A DNA stretch of 11,818 bases from SLRI01 sp036796215 (GTDB taxonomy: Bacteria > Pseudomonadota > Alphaproteobacteria > Geminicoccales > Geminicoccaceae): contig DAIRDJ010000140.1 in the NCBI GenBank assembly GCA_036796215.1, positions 1 to 11,818 of the forward strand, in the 5' to 3' direction. A program made the translations under genes and the position numbers. The first letter of the stretch is position 1, and the number at the start of each line of letters is the position of its first letter. A model generated the notes under the pieces. It did no database searches, was not told the origin of the DNA, and saw only the letters and a list, made by a program, of their open reading frames with translations. This document shows positions 1 through 5,595 of the stretch, piece by piece.

Positions 1-45
1 CGCCACTTTGGCACAATAGATGCCGTCGAGGGGCGTCCACCCCAT
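1..45 (-). CDS. Possible 5' end of a gene running off the left edge
   Basis: A purine-rich Shine-Dalgarno-like tract (AAGGGAGGTGA read on the minus strand, 55 to 45) is followed by an ATG at 45 that opens a frame reading MGWTPLDGIYCAKVA to the window edge. Third codon positions in this frame are mostly G or C, as in the real genes here. A GTG at 40 in another frame (VDAPRRHLLCQSG) has better spacing to GGAGG (7 nt) but poorer codon use; a GTG at 48 is in frame with the ATG. Only about 15 codons are visible, so no family can be named and the start is uncertain. Confidence 0.3.
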   Translation of the reverse strand, partial: MGWTPLDGIYCAKVA

Positions 46-112
46 CACCTCCCTTCTTAACCTTTCGGCCTCTCGACGACCCGCCGGTCAGGCCACGAAC
101 CTGCCACACCTG

Positions 113-170
113 CACCATCCCGAAAAGACCGGAGGGGCCCACGGGGAGGCGCTGCCTCCCCGTGATTCTT
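113..170. repeat. Direct repeat copy 1 with perfect 11-bp hairpin, left of higBA
   Basis: This 58-bp element starts CACCATCCCGAAAAGACCGG and contains a perfect 11-bp stem (140-150 with 154-164, arm CACGGGGAGGC, loop GCT), followed by GATTCTT. A second copy lies at 922-977 on the far side of higBA in the same orientation: 53 of 56 aligned bases match, with one 2-base gap. The hairpin lies about 30 bp past the higA stop, so it may also end higBA transcription, but neither side carries a real T-run. The region 46-196 holds nothing else that can be supported. Confidence 0.85.
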
Positions 171-196
171 GCCTCATCTAACGAGGACGAACAGCC

Positions 197-502
197 TCAA
201 GCAACCTCCAGCGGCCTCGCGCGTTCTATCCGTTCGCGTTCCTTGGGGTCGTGGAGGGCTTGCCAGAGGTCGGTGCGGCGTTGGGTGTTGAGCCAGAAGT
301 CGGGGGAGTTGCCGAAGACGCGGGCGAGGATGAGGGCGGTGGGTGCGATCACGCGGCGCCGGTCGTTGCACAGCTCGTTGACGTGCTTGCGCGGCACGCC
401 CATGGCGTCGGCCAAGGCGCCCTGGGTCAGGCCCAGGGGCAACATGAACTCCTCGGTCAGGATGTCGCCGACGCTGGCTGGCTTGCGCTTGGTCATCAGC
501 AT
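197..502 (-). CDS. higA: HigA-type antitoxin, XRE-family DNA-binding protein
   Basis: Antitoxin of a type II toxin-antitoxin pair, expected to bind and neutralise the HigB toxin and to repress its own promoter. The product is 101 residues. After MTKRKPASVGDILTEEF comes a helix-turn-helix at about residues 25-48 (TQGALADAMGVPRKHVNEL), then the HigA-typical segment FGNSPDFWLNTQ. The order is toxin first, antitoxin second, as is usual for higBA; the gap between the genes is 13 bp. The start at 502 was chosen because GAGA lies 6 nt upstream; an in-frame ATG at 496 is possible and would give MTKRKPAS. The frame stays open upstream but that part overlaps higB and has no antitoxin character. Family assignment is strong; regulation is inferred from the family. 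Confidence 0.9.
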   Translation of the reverse strand: MLMTKRKPASVGDILTEEFMLPLGLTQGALADAMGVPRKHVNELCNDRRRVIAPTALILARVFGNSPDFWLNTQRRTDLWQALHDPKERERIERARPLEVA

Positions 503-515
503 GCTGCGTCTCGCC

Positions 516-812
516 TCATCTGTAGCTGTGGTCGTCCGAGTAGATGTCCCGGGCTTCCCCGGTCTCGCCATTCCACCGAAACACCAGCCGCCATTGCCGG
601 TTGACACGGATGGAGCAGCGACCGGCGAGCTTGCCCCGCAGCTTTGCGAAGTGATTGCTGGGCGGCACCCGGAGATCCTGGTCGGTCGTCGCGTCGTCGA
701 TCATCTGCAGCTTGCGAAAAACCCGACCTTCGAGATCGGGCGGGCTGTTCCTCGACGGAACGTCCTCGACGAAGAAGCGGCGCAGCCACTCGTCCCGCAA
801 ACCGATGATCAT
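516..812 (-). CDS. higB: HigB-type toxin, RelE/ParE-fold mRNA interferase
   Basis: Predicted toxin of the higBA pair. Members of this family enter the ribosome and cut mRNA during translation. The protein has 98 residues, the normal length. The recognisable core is HFAKLRGKLAGRCSIRVNRQ (residues 54-73) followed by WRLVFRW (74-80), matching the host-killing HigB family. H54, R69, N71, R75 and H95 fall where characterised HigB proteins have active-site histidines, arginines and an asparagine; this was aligned by eye. The ATG at 812 follows GGGAACGG, a modest ribosome binding site, and a good promoter lies just upstream (832-860). higA follows after 13 bp. The full-length frame with intact core suggests a working toxin. 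Confidence 0.92.
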   Translation of the reverse strand: MIIGLRDEWLRRFFVEDVPSRNSPPDLEGRVFRKLQMIDDATTDQDLRVPPSNHFAKLRGKLAGRCSIRVNRQWRLVFRWNGETGEARDIYSDDHSYR

Positions 813-831
813 GGACCGTTCCCGATGCCCG

Positions 832-860
832 TTTGTACCACCCTATGGGTCAGATGACAA
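832..860 (-). promoter_or_regulatory. higBA promoter with inverted repeat in the spacer
   Basis: Read on the minus strand, TTGTCA (860-855, 5 of 6 to the sigma70 -35 consensus) and TACAAA (837-832, 4 of 6 to the -10) are separated by exactly 17 nt. The -10 lies about 20 nt before the higB ATG at 812. The spacer contains ACCCTATGGGT (840-850), an inverted repeat with 4-bp arms and a 3-nt centre, suitably placed for a HigA or HigA-HigB operator. The promoter elements are seen in sequence; the operator role is inferred. Confidence 0.6.
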
Positions 861-921
861 GAGTACCGCAGAACGATCTTCGATAGAACCGCAACGACGG
901 GACGCGTCCGCCGATGAGCAA

Positions 922-977
922 CACCATCCCGAAAAGACCGGAGGGGCTCGGCGAGGCGCTGCCTCCCCGCGATTCTT
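922..977. repeat. Direct repeat copy 2, right of higBA
   Basis: This second copy of the 113-170 element has the same orientation. The first 26 bases (CACCATCCCGAAAAGACCGG and six more) are identical. The left stem arm has changed (GGCGAGGC instead of GGGGAGGC) and lost two bases, so the hairpin is imperfect, while the right arm GCCTCCCCG and the trailing GATTCTT are kept. It lies about 60 bp upstream of the higBA promoter. Confidence 0.85.
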
Positions 978-1001
978 CCTATAACGAATGCTTATGGCAA
1001 A

Positions 1002-1019
1002 TCATGTGCCTGCACATGA
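1002..1019. promoter_or_regulatory. Palindrome TCATGTGC-CT-GCACATGA
   Basis: A perfect inverted repeat with 8-bp arms and a 2-nt centre; after one mismatch the symmetry continues outward for two more A/T pairs. The short centre suits a dimeric DNA-binding protein better than a terminator. No gene starts close by, so its target is unknown. Confidence 0.45.
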
Positions 1020-1032
1020 ATTCCGACTCCAT

Positions 1033-1112
1033 GCGTCGTATACCGACTCATTCCCGCTCGGGATGTGTCGTTTGATGCGCCATAACCCGAGAAATGAGTC
1101 GGTATATGACGC
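1033..1112. repeat. Long imperfect inverted repeat around TATACCGACTCATT
   Basis: Bases 1033-1052 match the reverse complement of 1093-1112 at 19 of 20 positions. Pairing resumes inward with CTCGGG (1057-1062) against CCCGAG (1086-1091) after a short bulge, leaving about 23 nt in the loop. There is no T-run after either arm. It could be a small non-autonomous mobile element, a structured RNA or a relic; the sequence does not decide. Confidence 0.7.
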
Positions 1113-1132
1113 CCAACCCGAGAAATGAGTCG
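1084..1132. repeat. Two direct copies of AACCCGAGAAATGAGTCG
   Basis: The 18-bp unit occurs exactly at 1084-1101 and 1115-1132, a spacing of 31 bp (about three helical turns). The first copy is part of the right arm of the long inverted repeat. The word ATGCGCCAT also occurs twice, at 1075-1083 before the first copy and 1137-1145 after the second. Confidence 0.75.
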
Positions 1133-1137
1133 ATCCA

Positions 1138-1164
1138 TGCGCCATTAGCGTTGCTTATGGCGCA
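1138..1164. repeat. Hairpin TGCGCCAT ... ATGGCGCA
   Basis: Perfect 8-bp arms (1138-1145 and 1157-1164) enclose an 11-nt loop. No T-run follows, so an intrinsic terminator is unlikely. It overlaps the repeated word ATGCGCCAT of the neighbouring direct repeat. Confidence 0.5.
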
Positions 1165-1200
1165 GAATCCGTCACTACTCGTTACACTTCGGGCTGCTTG

Positions 1201-1302
1201 AACCCGAGAGCTGACGAACGACCCCACGGAAGCGACGAGCGAACCCGGCTGGGCGACGAACGAACCCGGGATTTGCGAACGAACCCGAGCGGGCGGGATG
1301 AC
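1201..1302. repeat. Degenerate tandem repeat, about 20-bp unit, five units
   Basis: Five successive units begin at 1201, 1221, 1242, 1263 and 1282. Typical units are AACCCGAGAGCTGACGAACG (1201) and AACCCGGCTGGGCGACGAA (1242, ending in CG). The first half is mostly AACCCG, the second half mostly GACGAACG. The fifth unit loses the pattern in GGGCGGGATGACG. The leading word AACCCGAG is shared with the direct repeats at 1084 and 1115. Confidence 0.65.
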
Positions 1303-1475
1303 GCAGCCTCCGCCATTTTTGTTCTGATACAGAGCAGGTTAGCGCATGCGGCTCGGCTCGCATGTCAGCCGATGTCCAGTCCGGCCACTAGGCCGTCGGT
1401 GCGGTTGCCGAACGACCCCGAGCGGTCGCTTGACGGCTGCATCGATCTAGGGTAATATTCTTATAACGATCGCGG

Positions 1476-1790
1476 TCAGGTCGGCGAGAGGACGTGGATG
1501 GTGCGCTCGGCGACCAGGTCCTTCACCCGCTCGCCATAGGCCTTCATGTGCGGGGCGACCGCGTGGGCCTGGAGGTGGGCGAGGCTCGCCCATGTCTCGA
1601 CGACGACGAAGGTGTCGGGGCCGAACGCCGTCTGGATCGGCCCGGCGCCTTCGGTGTCGACCGTCGCCACGTACTCGATGCAGCCCTCCTCGGCGTGCAC
1701 GGCCGGCACATTGGCCTGGAACGCCGCGAGGAGCTCGGTCCGCTTGCCGGGCTTAGCCTTGATCACGGCCACCACATGAACCGGTTGCAT
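1476..1790 (-). CDS. Antibiotic biosynthesis monooxygenase (ABM) domain protein, YgiN-like
   Basis: A 104-residue single-domain protein of the dimeric alpha/beta ferredoxin-like ABM fold. Family members include cofactor-free quinol or quinone monooxygenases; the substrate here cannot be told. Visible signatures are the N-terminal strand MQPVHVVAVIKAKPGKRTEL, the segment EEGCIEYVATVD, FVVVETWASLAHLQAHAVAP and HMKAYGERVKDLV before a final strand. The ATG at 1790 was chosen because GGGAGGGG lies directly upstream and the family start follows; the frame is open further upstream but that stretch includes the palindromic element at 1941-1971 and has no domain character. No partner gene is adjacent, so it is probably a single-gene unit. 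Fold assignment is good; function is inferred. Confidence 0.85.
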   Translation of the reverse strand: MQPVHVVAVIKAKPGKRTELLAAFQANVPAVHAEEGCIEYVATVDTEGAGPIQTAFGPDTFVVVETWASLAHLQAHAVAPHMKAYGERVKDLVAERTIHVLSPT

Positions 1791-1940
1791 GTCCCCTCCC
1801 CAGATCCTCGAGCCAGCTCGGCTCCCGCATGGAACCGGCGCCTTCCTACCCGGCACCATCGCCCGCGTCCAGCAGCGCTGCGGCCCTTCGCTCGTGGACC
1901 CAGGCCACCGCCCCGCCAGCTTCCGCCAACCCAAAGTAAC

Positions 1941-1971
1941 GGAGGGGCGTGGGGAGGTGCCACCTCCCCAC
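1941..1971. terminator. Third palindromic element, possible end of the dapF-DUF2155 operon
   Basis: GTGGGGAGGT (1949-1958) pairs with ACCTCCCCAC (1962-1971) around a 3-nt loop, preceded by CGGAGGGGC as in the element at 113-170. It lies 16 bp past the stop of the DUF2155 gene, read on the minus strand, a fitting place for a terminator of that operon. The sequence after the stem on that strand (CGCCCCTCCGTTACTTT) has only a poor T-run. The stem differs from copy 1 by paired changes (see findings). Confidence 0.5.
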
Positions 1972-1986
1972 ATCACTTGCCCTTCT

Positions 1987-2400
1987 TCAATCCGTCCCGA
2001 TCACCGGATTGATGATGACCGGCGCACTGCTCGGCGCGCGGCAGTCGATGACCCAGACGTCATAGACCGGGTGCTCGAGGGCGGAGATCCCAGGGGTGGA
2101 GGCGAACATCCAGCCGGTGAACGCGGTGTCGCGGACCTCGTCGGCGCCGAGCGCGTCGATCTCGAGGAAGGCGGCACTCTCGGGGGGCTCGGTGGGCGGT
2201 GTCTCGTAGCAGGCGCGGGCGCGGATCGCGAGGCTGCCGAAGCGGATCTCCTGGCCGACCGGGGCCTCGAGCACGTCGATGCGGGCGGTGACCTTGTCGA
2301 GGCCTTGCAGCACGGCGATGCCGTGCTCGATCGTGGGCCGCGCCGTCGCCGGACCGCTCGCGACCAATGCCGCCGCCAGAAGCAGCGTCGCGCGGCTCAC
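1987..2400 (-). CDS. Secreted DUF2155 protein
   Basis: A 137-residue protein of the alphaproteobacterial DUF2155 family, function unknown. It begins with a short signal peptide (hydrophobic residues 5-15, likely cleavage after ATA at about residue 20), so it is expected in the periplasm. The conserved domain shows VGQEIRFGSLAIRARACYE and TGWMFASTPGISALEHPVYD followed by VWVIDC, a hallmark of the family. C64 and C120 could form a disulfide. The GTG start at 2400 overlaps the mlaD stop (GTGA, 4 bp), arguing for translational coupling to mlaD; a longer upstream reading in the same frame is an artefact of overlapping mlaD and ftsY. It is the last gene of its operon. Its neighbours suggest an envelope role, but this is inference only. 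Confidence 0.88.
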   Translation of the reverse strand: MSRATLLLAAALVASGPATARPTIEHGIAVLQGLDKVTARIDVLEAPVGQEIRFGSLAIRARACYETPPTEPPESAAFLEIDALGADEVRDTAFTGWMFASTPGISALEHPVYDVWVIDCRAPSSAPVIINPVIGTD

Positions 2401-2846
2401 TCCTCGGCACCCTGGCTGAACATGAACTGGCCGATCAGGTCCTCGAAGCTGATCGAGGACTGGGTGTACTGGATCTCGTCGCCCTCGGCGAGCAGCAGGT
2501 CGTCGCCGCCGGGGACGATGGCGAGGTATTTGCCGCCCAGGAGGCTGGAGCTCAGGATTTGCGCCGAGCTGTCGGCCGGCAGCTCGATGTCGTTGGCGAC
2601 GCTGAAGCGGATCTCGGCGCGGAAGCTGGCAGGGTCGAGCTCCATGGCGATGATCTGTCCCACGCGGATGCCGCTGATGCGCACCGGCCCACCGGGGTCG
2701 ATGCCGTCGATGCGGTCGAACTTGGCAACCAGCGTGTAGCCGCCGGGATCGCCGACGTCGGCCCGGGCGTAGGCCCAGACGAAGAAGCCGAGGGCGACGA
2801 TGAGGACGATCGCACCGAGCACGCTTTCGACGATGTTGCGCTTCAT
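2397..2846 (-). CDS. mlaD: MlaD-like MCE-domain lipid-transport protein
   Basis: Substrate-binding subunit of the inner-membrane Mla ABC system that moves phospholipids between inner and outer membranes. The 149 residues contain an N-terminal membrane anchor (about 8-26, SVLGAIVLIVALGFFVWAY), then one MCE domain (about 37-113) with GYTLVAKFDRIDGIDPGGPV, SGIRVG and SSLLGGKYLAIVPGG. The C-terminal part (SSISFEDLIGQFMFS) is a likely helix, as in MlaD hexamers. The start at 2846 has GGAG 10 nt upstream. The gene lies 32 bp after ftsY and overlaps the DUF2155 gene by 4 bp. No mlaE, mlaF, mlaB or mlaC is in the window, so the ABC partners must be elsewhere. Family call is strong. Confidence 0.9.
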   Translation of the reverse strand: MKRNIVESVLGAIVLIVALGFFVWAYARADVGDPGGYTLVAKFDRIDGIDPGGPVRISGIRVGQIIAMELDPASFRAEIRFSVANDIELPADSSAQILSSSLLGGKYLAIVPGGDDLLLAEGDEIQYTQSSISFEDLIGQFMFSQGAEE

Positions 2847-2878
2847 GCGGGTGGGGCTCCTTCGGGCGGGGGGCGGGG

Positions 2879-4339
2879 CTAGGCGGCGTCGCGCTGGTCG
2901 GTGTCGAGGCCGAGCAGGCCGCGGGCGAAGGCGTCGGGCTCGAAGGCGCGGAGATCGTCGATCGCCTCGCCGACACCGACGGCATGAACCGGCAGGCCGA
3001 AGCGTTCGGCCAGGGCCACGACCACGCCGCCCTTGGCCGAGCCGTCGAGCTTGGTGACGATGAAGCCGGTGAGCTCGACCATGTGGTTGAAGAGGTCGAC
3101 CTGGTTGAAGACGTTCTGCCCGGTCGTGGCGTCGAGCACCAGCAGCACGTCGTGCGGGGCGTCGGGCTCGAGCTTCTGGATGACGCGGACGATCTTGGCC
3201 AGCTCCTCCATGAGCTCGGTCTTGTTCTGCAGCCGCCCGGCGGTGTCGATCAGGAGGAGGTCGTAGCCCTCGCGCCTGGCGCGGGCGAGCGCGTCATAGG
3301 CGAGCCCCGCGGCATCGGCCCCGGTCTTCGCCTTCATCACCGGGCAGCCGTTGCGATTGCCCCAGATCTCGAGCTGCTCGACGGCCGCCGCCCGGAAGGT
3401 GTCGCAGGCGGCCATCATCACCTTCCTGCCCATCAGCATCTGCTGCTTGGCGAGCTTGCCGATGGTCGTGGTCTTGCCCACACCGTTGACCCCGGCGACG
3501 AGCACGACCTGGGGCCTGGCCTCGTCGCGGATCGGCAAAGGCTCGGCCACCTCCTCGAGCACCTCGGCGATCTGCCGCGCCAGCGCCTCCCTGATCTCGG
3601 TCTCGGTGACCTCCTTGCCGAAGCGCTCGTCGCGGATGCGCTGGACCATGCGGGTCGAGGTCTCGACCCCGAGGTCGGCCATGATCAGCGCTTCCTCGAG
3701 CTCTTCCAGCGTCTCGTCGTCGAGCTTCCTCTTGGTGAAGATGCCGGCGATGTTGCCGGTAAGCGCACCCGAGGAGCGCGACAGACCCTGGCGCAGCCGG
3801 GCGAGCCAGCCGGTCTTGGGCGCGGGTTCGGGGGCGGGTGCGGGGATCGGGCCGGGCACTGCCTCGGCCCGCCATTCCTCCGCGATGGTCGGCTCAAGCT
3901 CGGCGTGCTCGACCGGCTCGCCTACCGGGACGTGGTCGTCGATCGTGACCGGTTCGGGCTGCCTTTCGAACTCCTCTGATGTCGCCGGTAGGGTCTCCGG
4001 GCGTTCGGGCTCACGGCCGAAGAGGCGGCCGACCCACCCGGCTCTCGTGGTTTCCTCGGCCGAGGGAGGGGGCTCGGGTGCCGAGGGCGGCGTGGTCTCG
4101 GCAAGGCGCTCCGGCTCGGGTGCCGGCGGCGGTGCCTCGACGGGGGCAACTTCCTCGACGAGGCGAGCCTCGGCCGGCTGCGGTTCGGGCTCTGGCGGGG
4201 TTGCGGGCGCCTCGATCGGCAGCGTCGGCTCCTCGGGTCGCCAGTCGCGGTCGTCCACGACCCGTGCCGGGGTTTCCTGCCGCTCCGGCTCGCGCCGGAA
4301 GAGACGGCCGAGCCAGCCTTTCTTGCGTTCTTCGCTCAT
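2879..4339 (-). CDS. ftsY: Signal recognition particle receptor FtsY
   Basis: The SRP receptor GTPase docks Ffh-ribosome complexes at the inner membrane. The 486 residues divide into a long, proline- and glutamate-rich A domain (about 1-176), an N helical bundle (about 190-265) and the GTPase G domain. Visible motifs are the P-loop GVNGVGKTTT (283-292), DTFRAAAVEQL (313-323), DTAGRLQNKTELMEEL (365-380), TKLDGSAKGG (429-438) and the closing GVGEAIDDLRAF (455-466). The segment GWLARLRQGLSRS (177-189), at the A/N boundary, resembles the second membrane-targeting helix of FtsY. The N-terminal peptide GWLGRLFRREPERQET (8-23) is nearly repeated at 101-116, which is unusual. The start overlaps the mtaB stop (ATGA). 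mlaD follows after 32 bp. Confidence 0.97.
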   Translation of the reverse strand: MSEERKKGWLGRLFRREPERQETPARVVDDRDWRPEEPTLPIEAPATPPEPEPQPAEARLVEEVAPVEAPPPAPEPERLAETTPPSAPEPPPSAEETTRAGWVGRLFGREPERPETLPATSEEFERQPEPVTIDDHVPVGEPVEHAELEPTIAEEWRAEAVPGPIPAPAPEPAPKTGWLARLRQGLSRSSGALTGNIAGIFTKRKLDDETLEELEEALIMADLGVETSTRMVQRIRDERFGKEVTETEIREALARQIAEVLEEVAEPLPIRDEARPQVVLVAGVNGVGKTTTIGKLAKQQMLMGRKVMMAACDTFRAAAVEQLEIWGNRNGCPVMKAKTGADAAGLAYDALARARREGYDLLLIDTAGRLQNKTELMEELAKIVRVIQKLEPDAPHDVLLVLDATTGQNVFNQVDLFNHMVELTGFIVTKLDGSAKGGVVVALAERFGLPVHAVGVGEAIDDLRAFEPDAFARGLLGLDTDQRDAA

Positions 4340-5595
4340 ACCGCGATCTCGCCCTCGAGCAGGCCGTTCCGGCTGCCGGTGATGGTGATGTCGGCGAGCG
4401 TGCCGGCGGGGGTGGGCGTGGTGAGCTGGACCGGGGCCATGTGTTGGGTGTGGCCGCGGTTCTGCCGCTCGACCAGCACCCGGCGGCGTTGGCCGATCTG
4501 CCGGGCGAGGAAGGCTTCGAGCGCGGTTTCACCCTTGGCGCGAAGCTGTTGCGCGCGTTCCTTGATCAGCGGCTTCGGCAGTTGCGGCATCCGCGCGGCC
4601 GGGGTGCCCGGGCGGGGCGAATAGGGGAAGACGTGGAGGAAGGTGAGCCCGGCCTCGTCGACGATGGCCAGGGATTGGTCGAACATGGCGTCGGTTTCGG
4701 TCGGGAATCCGGCGATCAGGTCGGCACCGAAGGTGATGTCGGGGCGGATCTCCCGCAGCCGCCGGCAGAGGTCGATGACGTCGGCCCTGAGGTGGCGGCG
4801 CTTCATCCGCTTGAGGATCAGGTCAGAGCCGGCCTGCAGGCTGAGGTGGACGTGCGGCATCAGCCGCGGCTCGACTGCCAAGTGGTGGAGGAGCTCGGCG
4901 TCGATCTCGGCCGGGTCGAGCGAGGAGAGACGCAGGCGCGGCAGCTCGGGCACCTCCCGGAGGATGGCGCCGACGAGCCGGCCGAGCGGCGGCTGGCCGT
5001 CCTGGTCCTTGCCCCAGGAGGTGAGGTCGACGCCGGTCAGCACCAGCTCCTGGTGGCCGGCTGCCGCGAGGCGGCGGGCCTGGGCAACGACATCGGCCAT
5101 CGGCACCGAGCGGCTATTGCCGCGGCCGTAGGGGATGACACAGAAGGTGCAGCGGTGGTCGCAGCCATTCTGGATGCTCAAGAAGGCGCGAGTGCGGCCC
5201 TCGATGCCGTCGATCTCGTGGCTTTCAGGGGCGCTGACGGCCATGATGTCGCCGATCAGCGTCCTCTCGCTGCTGCCACGGGCGAGCGCCTGCCAGGTCG
5301 CGGGCTTCAGCTTCTGATCGTTGCCGACGAGCTGGGCCACACCCTCGATGCGGCTGTAGGCGTCGGGGGTGATCTGGGCGGCACAGCCGGTGACGATGAT
5401 CCGGGCGGAAGGGCGGTCGCGGTGCGCGCGGCGGATGGCCTGGCGGGCCTGGCGCTCGGCTTCGGCGGTGACCGCACAGGTGTGGACGATCACCAGGTCC
5501 TCGAGGCCGGCGTTCTGGGCGTGACGGCGCATCACCTCCGATTCGAAGGTGTTGAGGCGGCAGCCGAAGGTGATGATGTCGATCTCTCGGGTCAT
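4336..5595 (-). CDS. mtaB: tRNA t6A37 methylthiotransferase MtaB
   Basis: Radical-SAM enzyme that converts N6-threonylcarbamoyladenosine at tRNA position 37 to its 2-methylthio form. The 419 residues show the N-terminal UPF0004 domain with cluster cysteines C12 (FGCRLN), C40 (HTCAVT) and C71 (TGCAAQ), the radical-SAM CxxxCxxC set C145, C149, C152 (NGCDHRCTFCVIPYGRG), and a C-terminal TRAM-like RNA-binding stretch (about 360-419). HTCAVTAEAERQARQAIRR favours MtaB over its relatives MiaB and RimO. It overlaps dapF upstream and ftsY downstream by ATGA (4 bp each), so it is probably translated in a coupled way. All six cysteines are present, so it looks functional. Confidence 0.94.
   Translation of the reverse strand: MTREIDIITFGCRLNTFESEVMRRHAQNAGLEDLVIVHTCAVTAEAERQARQAIRRAHRDRPSARIIVTGCAAQITPDAYSRIEGVAQLVGNDQKLKPATWQALARGSSERTLIGDIMAVSAPESHEIDGIEGRTRAFLSIQNGCDHRCTFCVIPYGRGNSRSVPMADVVAQARRLAAAGHQELVLTGVDLTSWGKDQDGQPPLGRLVGAILREVPELPRLRLSSLDPAEIDAELLHHLAVEPRLMPHVHLSLQAGSDLILKRMKRRHLRADVIDLCRRLREIRPDITFGADLIAGFPTETDAMFDQSLAIVDEAGLTFLHVFPYSPRPGTPAARMPQLPKPLIKERAQQLRAKGETALEAFLARQIGQRRRVLVERQNRGHTQHMAPVQLTTPTPAGTLADITITGSRNGLLEGEIAV

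Larger units (their letters stand above)
861..1475. other. Gene-free, repeat-rich intergenic region
   Basis: No open frame here has a credible start, codon use or recognisable domain; the longest frames run through the repeats and look spurious. Parts are visibly less GC-rich than the flanking genes. The region holds direct repeat copy 2 (922-977), an 18-bp palindrome (1002-1019), a long imperfect inverted repeat (1033-1112), two copies of an 18-bp direct repeat (1084 and 1115), a smaller hairpin (1138-1164) and a degenerate tandem repeat (1201-1302). From 1303 to 1475 nothing definite is seen; an A/T-rich spot (TAATATTCTTATAA, about 1453-1466) lies just past the end of the next gene. Confidence 0.75.

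Noticed and set aside
30..43. GGGG-N6-CCCC stem near the left edge as a fourth palindromic element
   Set aside because: Only four base pairs and no match to the GGGGAGG/CCTCCCC core.
162..857. Long plus-strand open frame opposite higBA
   Set aside because: It lies antisense to two well-recognised genes, crosses the repeat element, and its product has no domain character; long antisense frames are expected in high-GC DNA.
1033..1132. CRISPR array
   Set aside because: Only two exact 18-bp repeats 31 bp apart, giving a 13-bp spacer; further related words are irregularly spaced and no cas genes are present.
1198..1455. Open frames over the tandem repeat (both strands)
   Set aside because: The arginine- and glycine-rich products merely translate the 20-bp repeat; no ribosome binding site or domain.
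1987..2985. Extended DUF2155 reading frame through mlaD into ftsY
   Set aside because: The upstream part is an arginine- and proline-rich shadow of mlaD and ftsY; the signal peptide and the GTGA overlap mark the real start at 2400.
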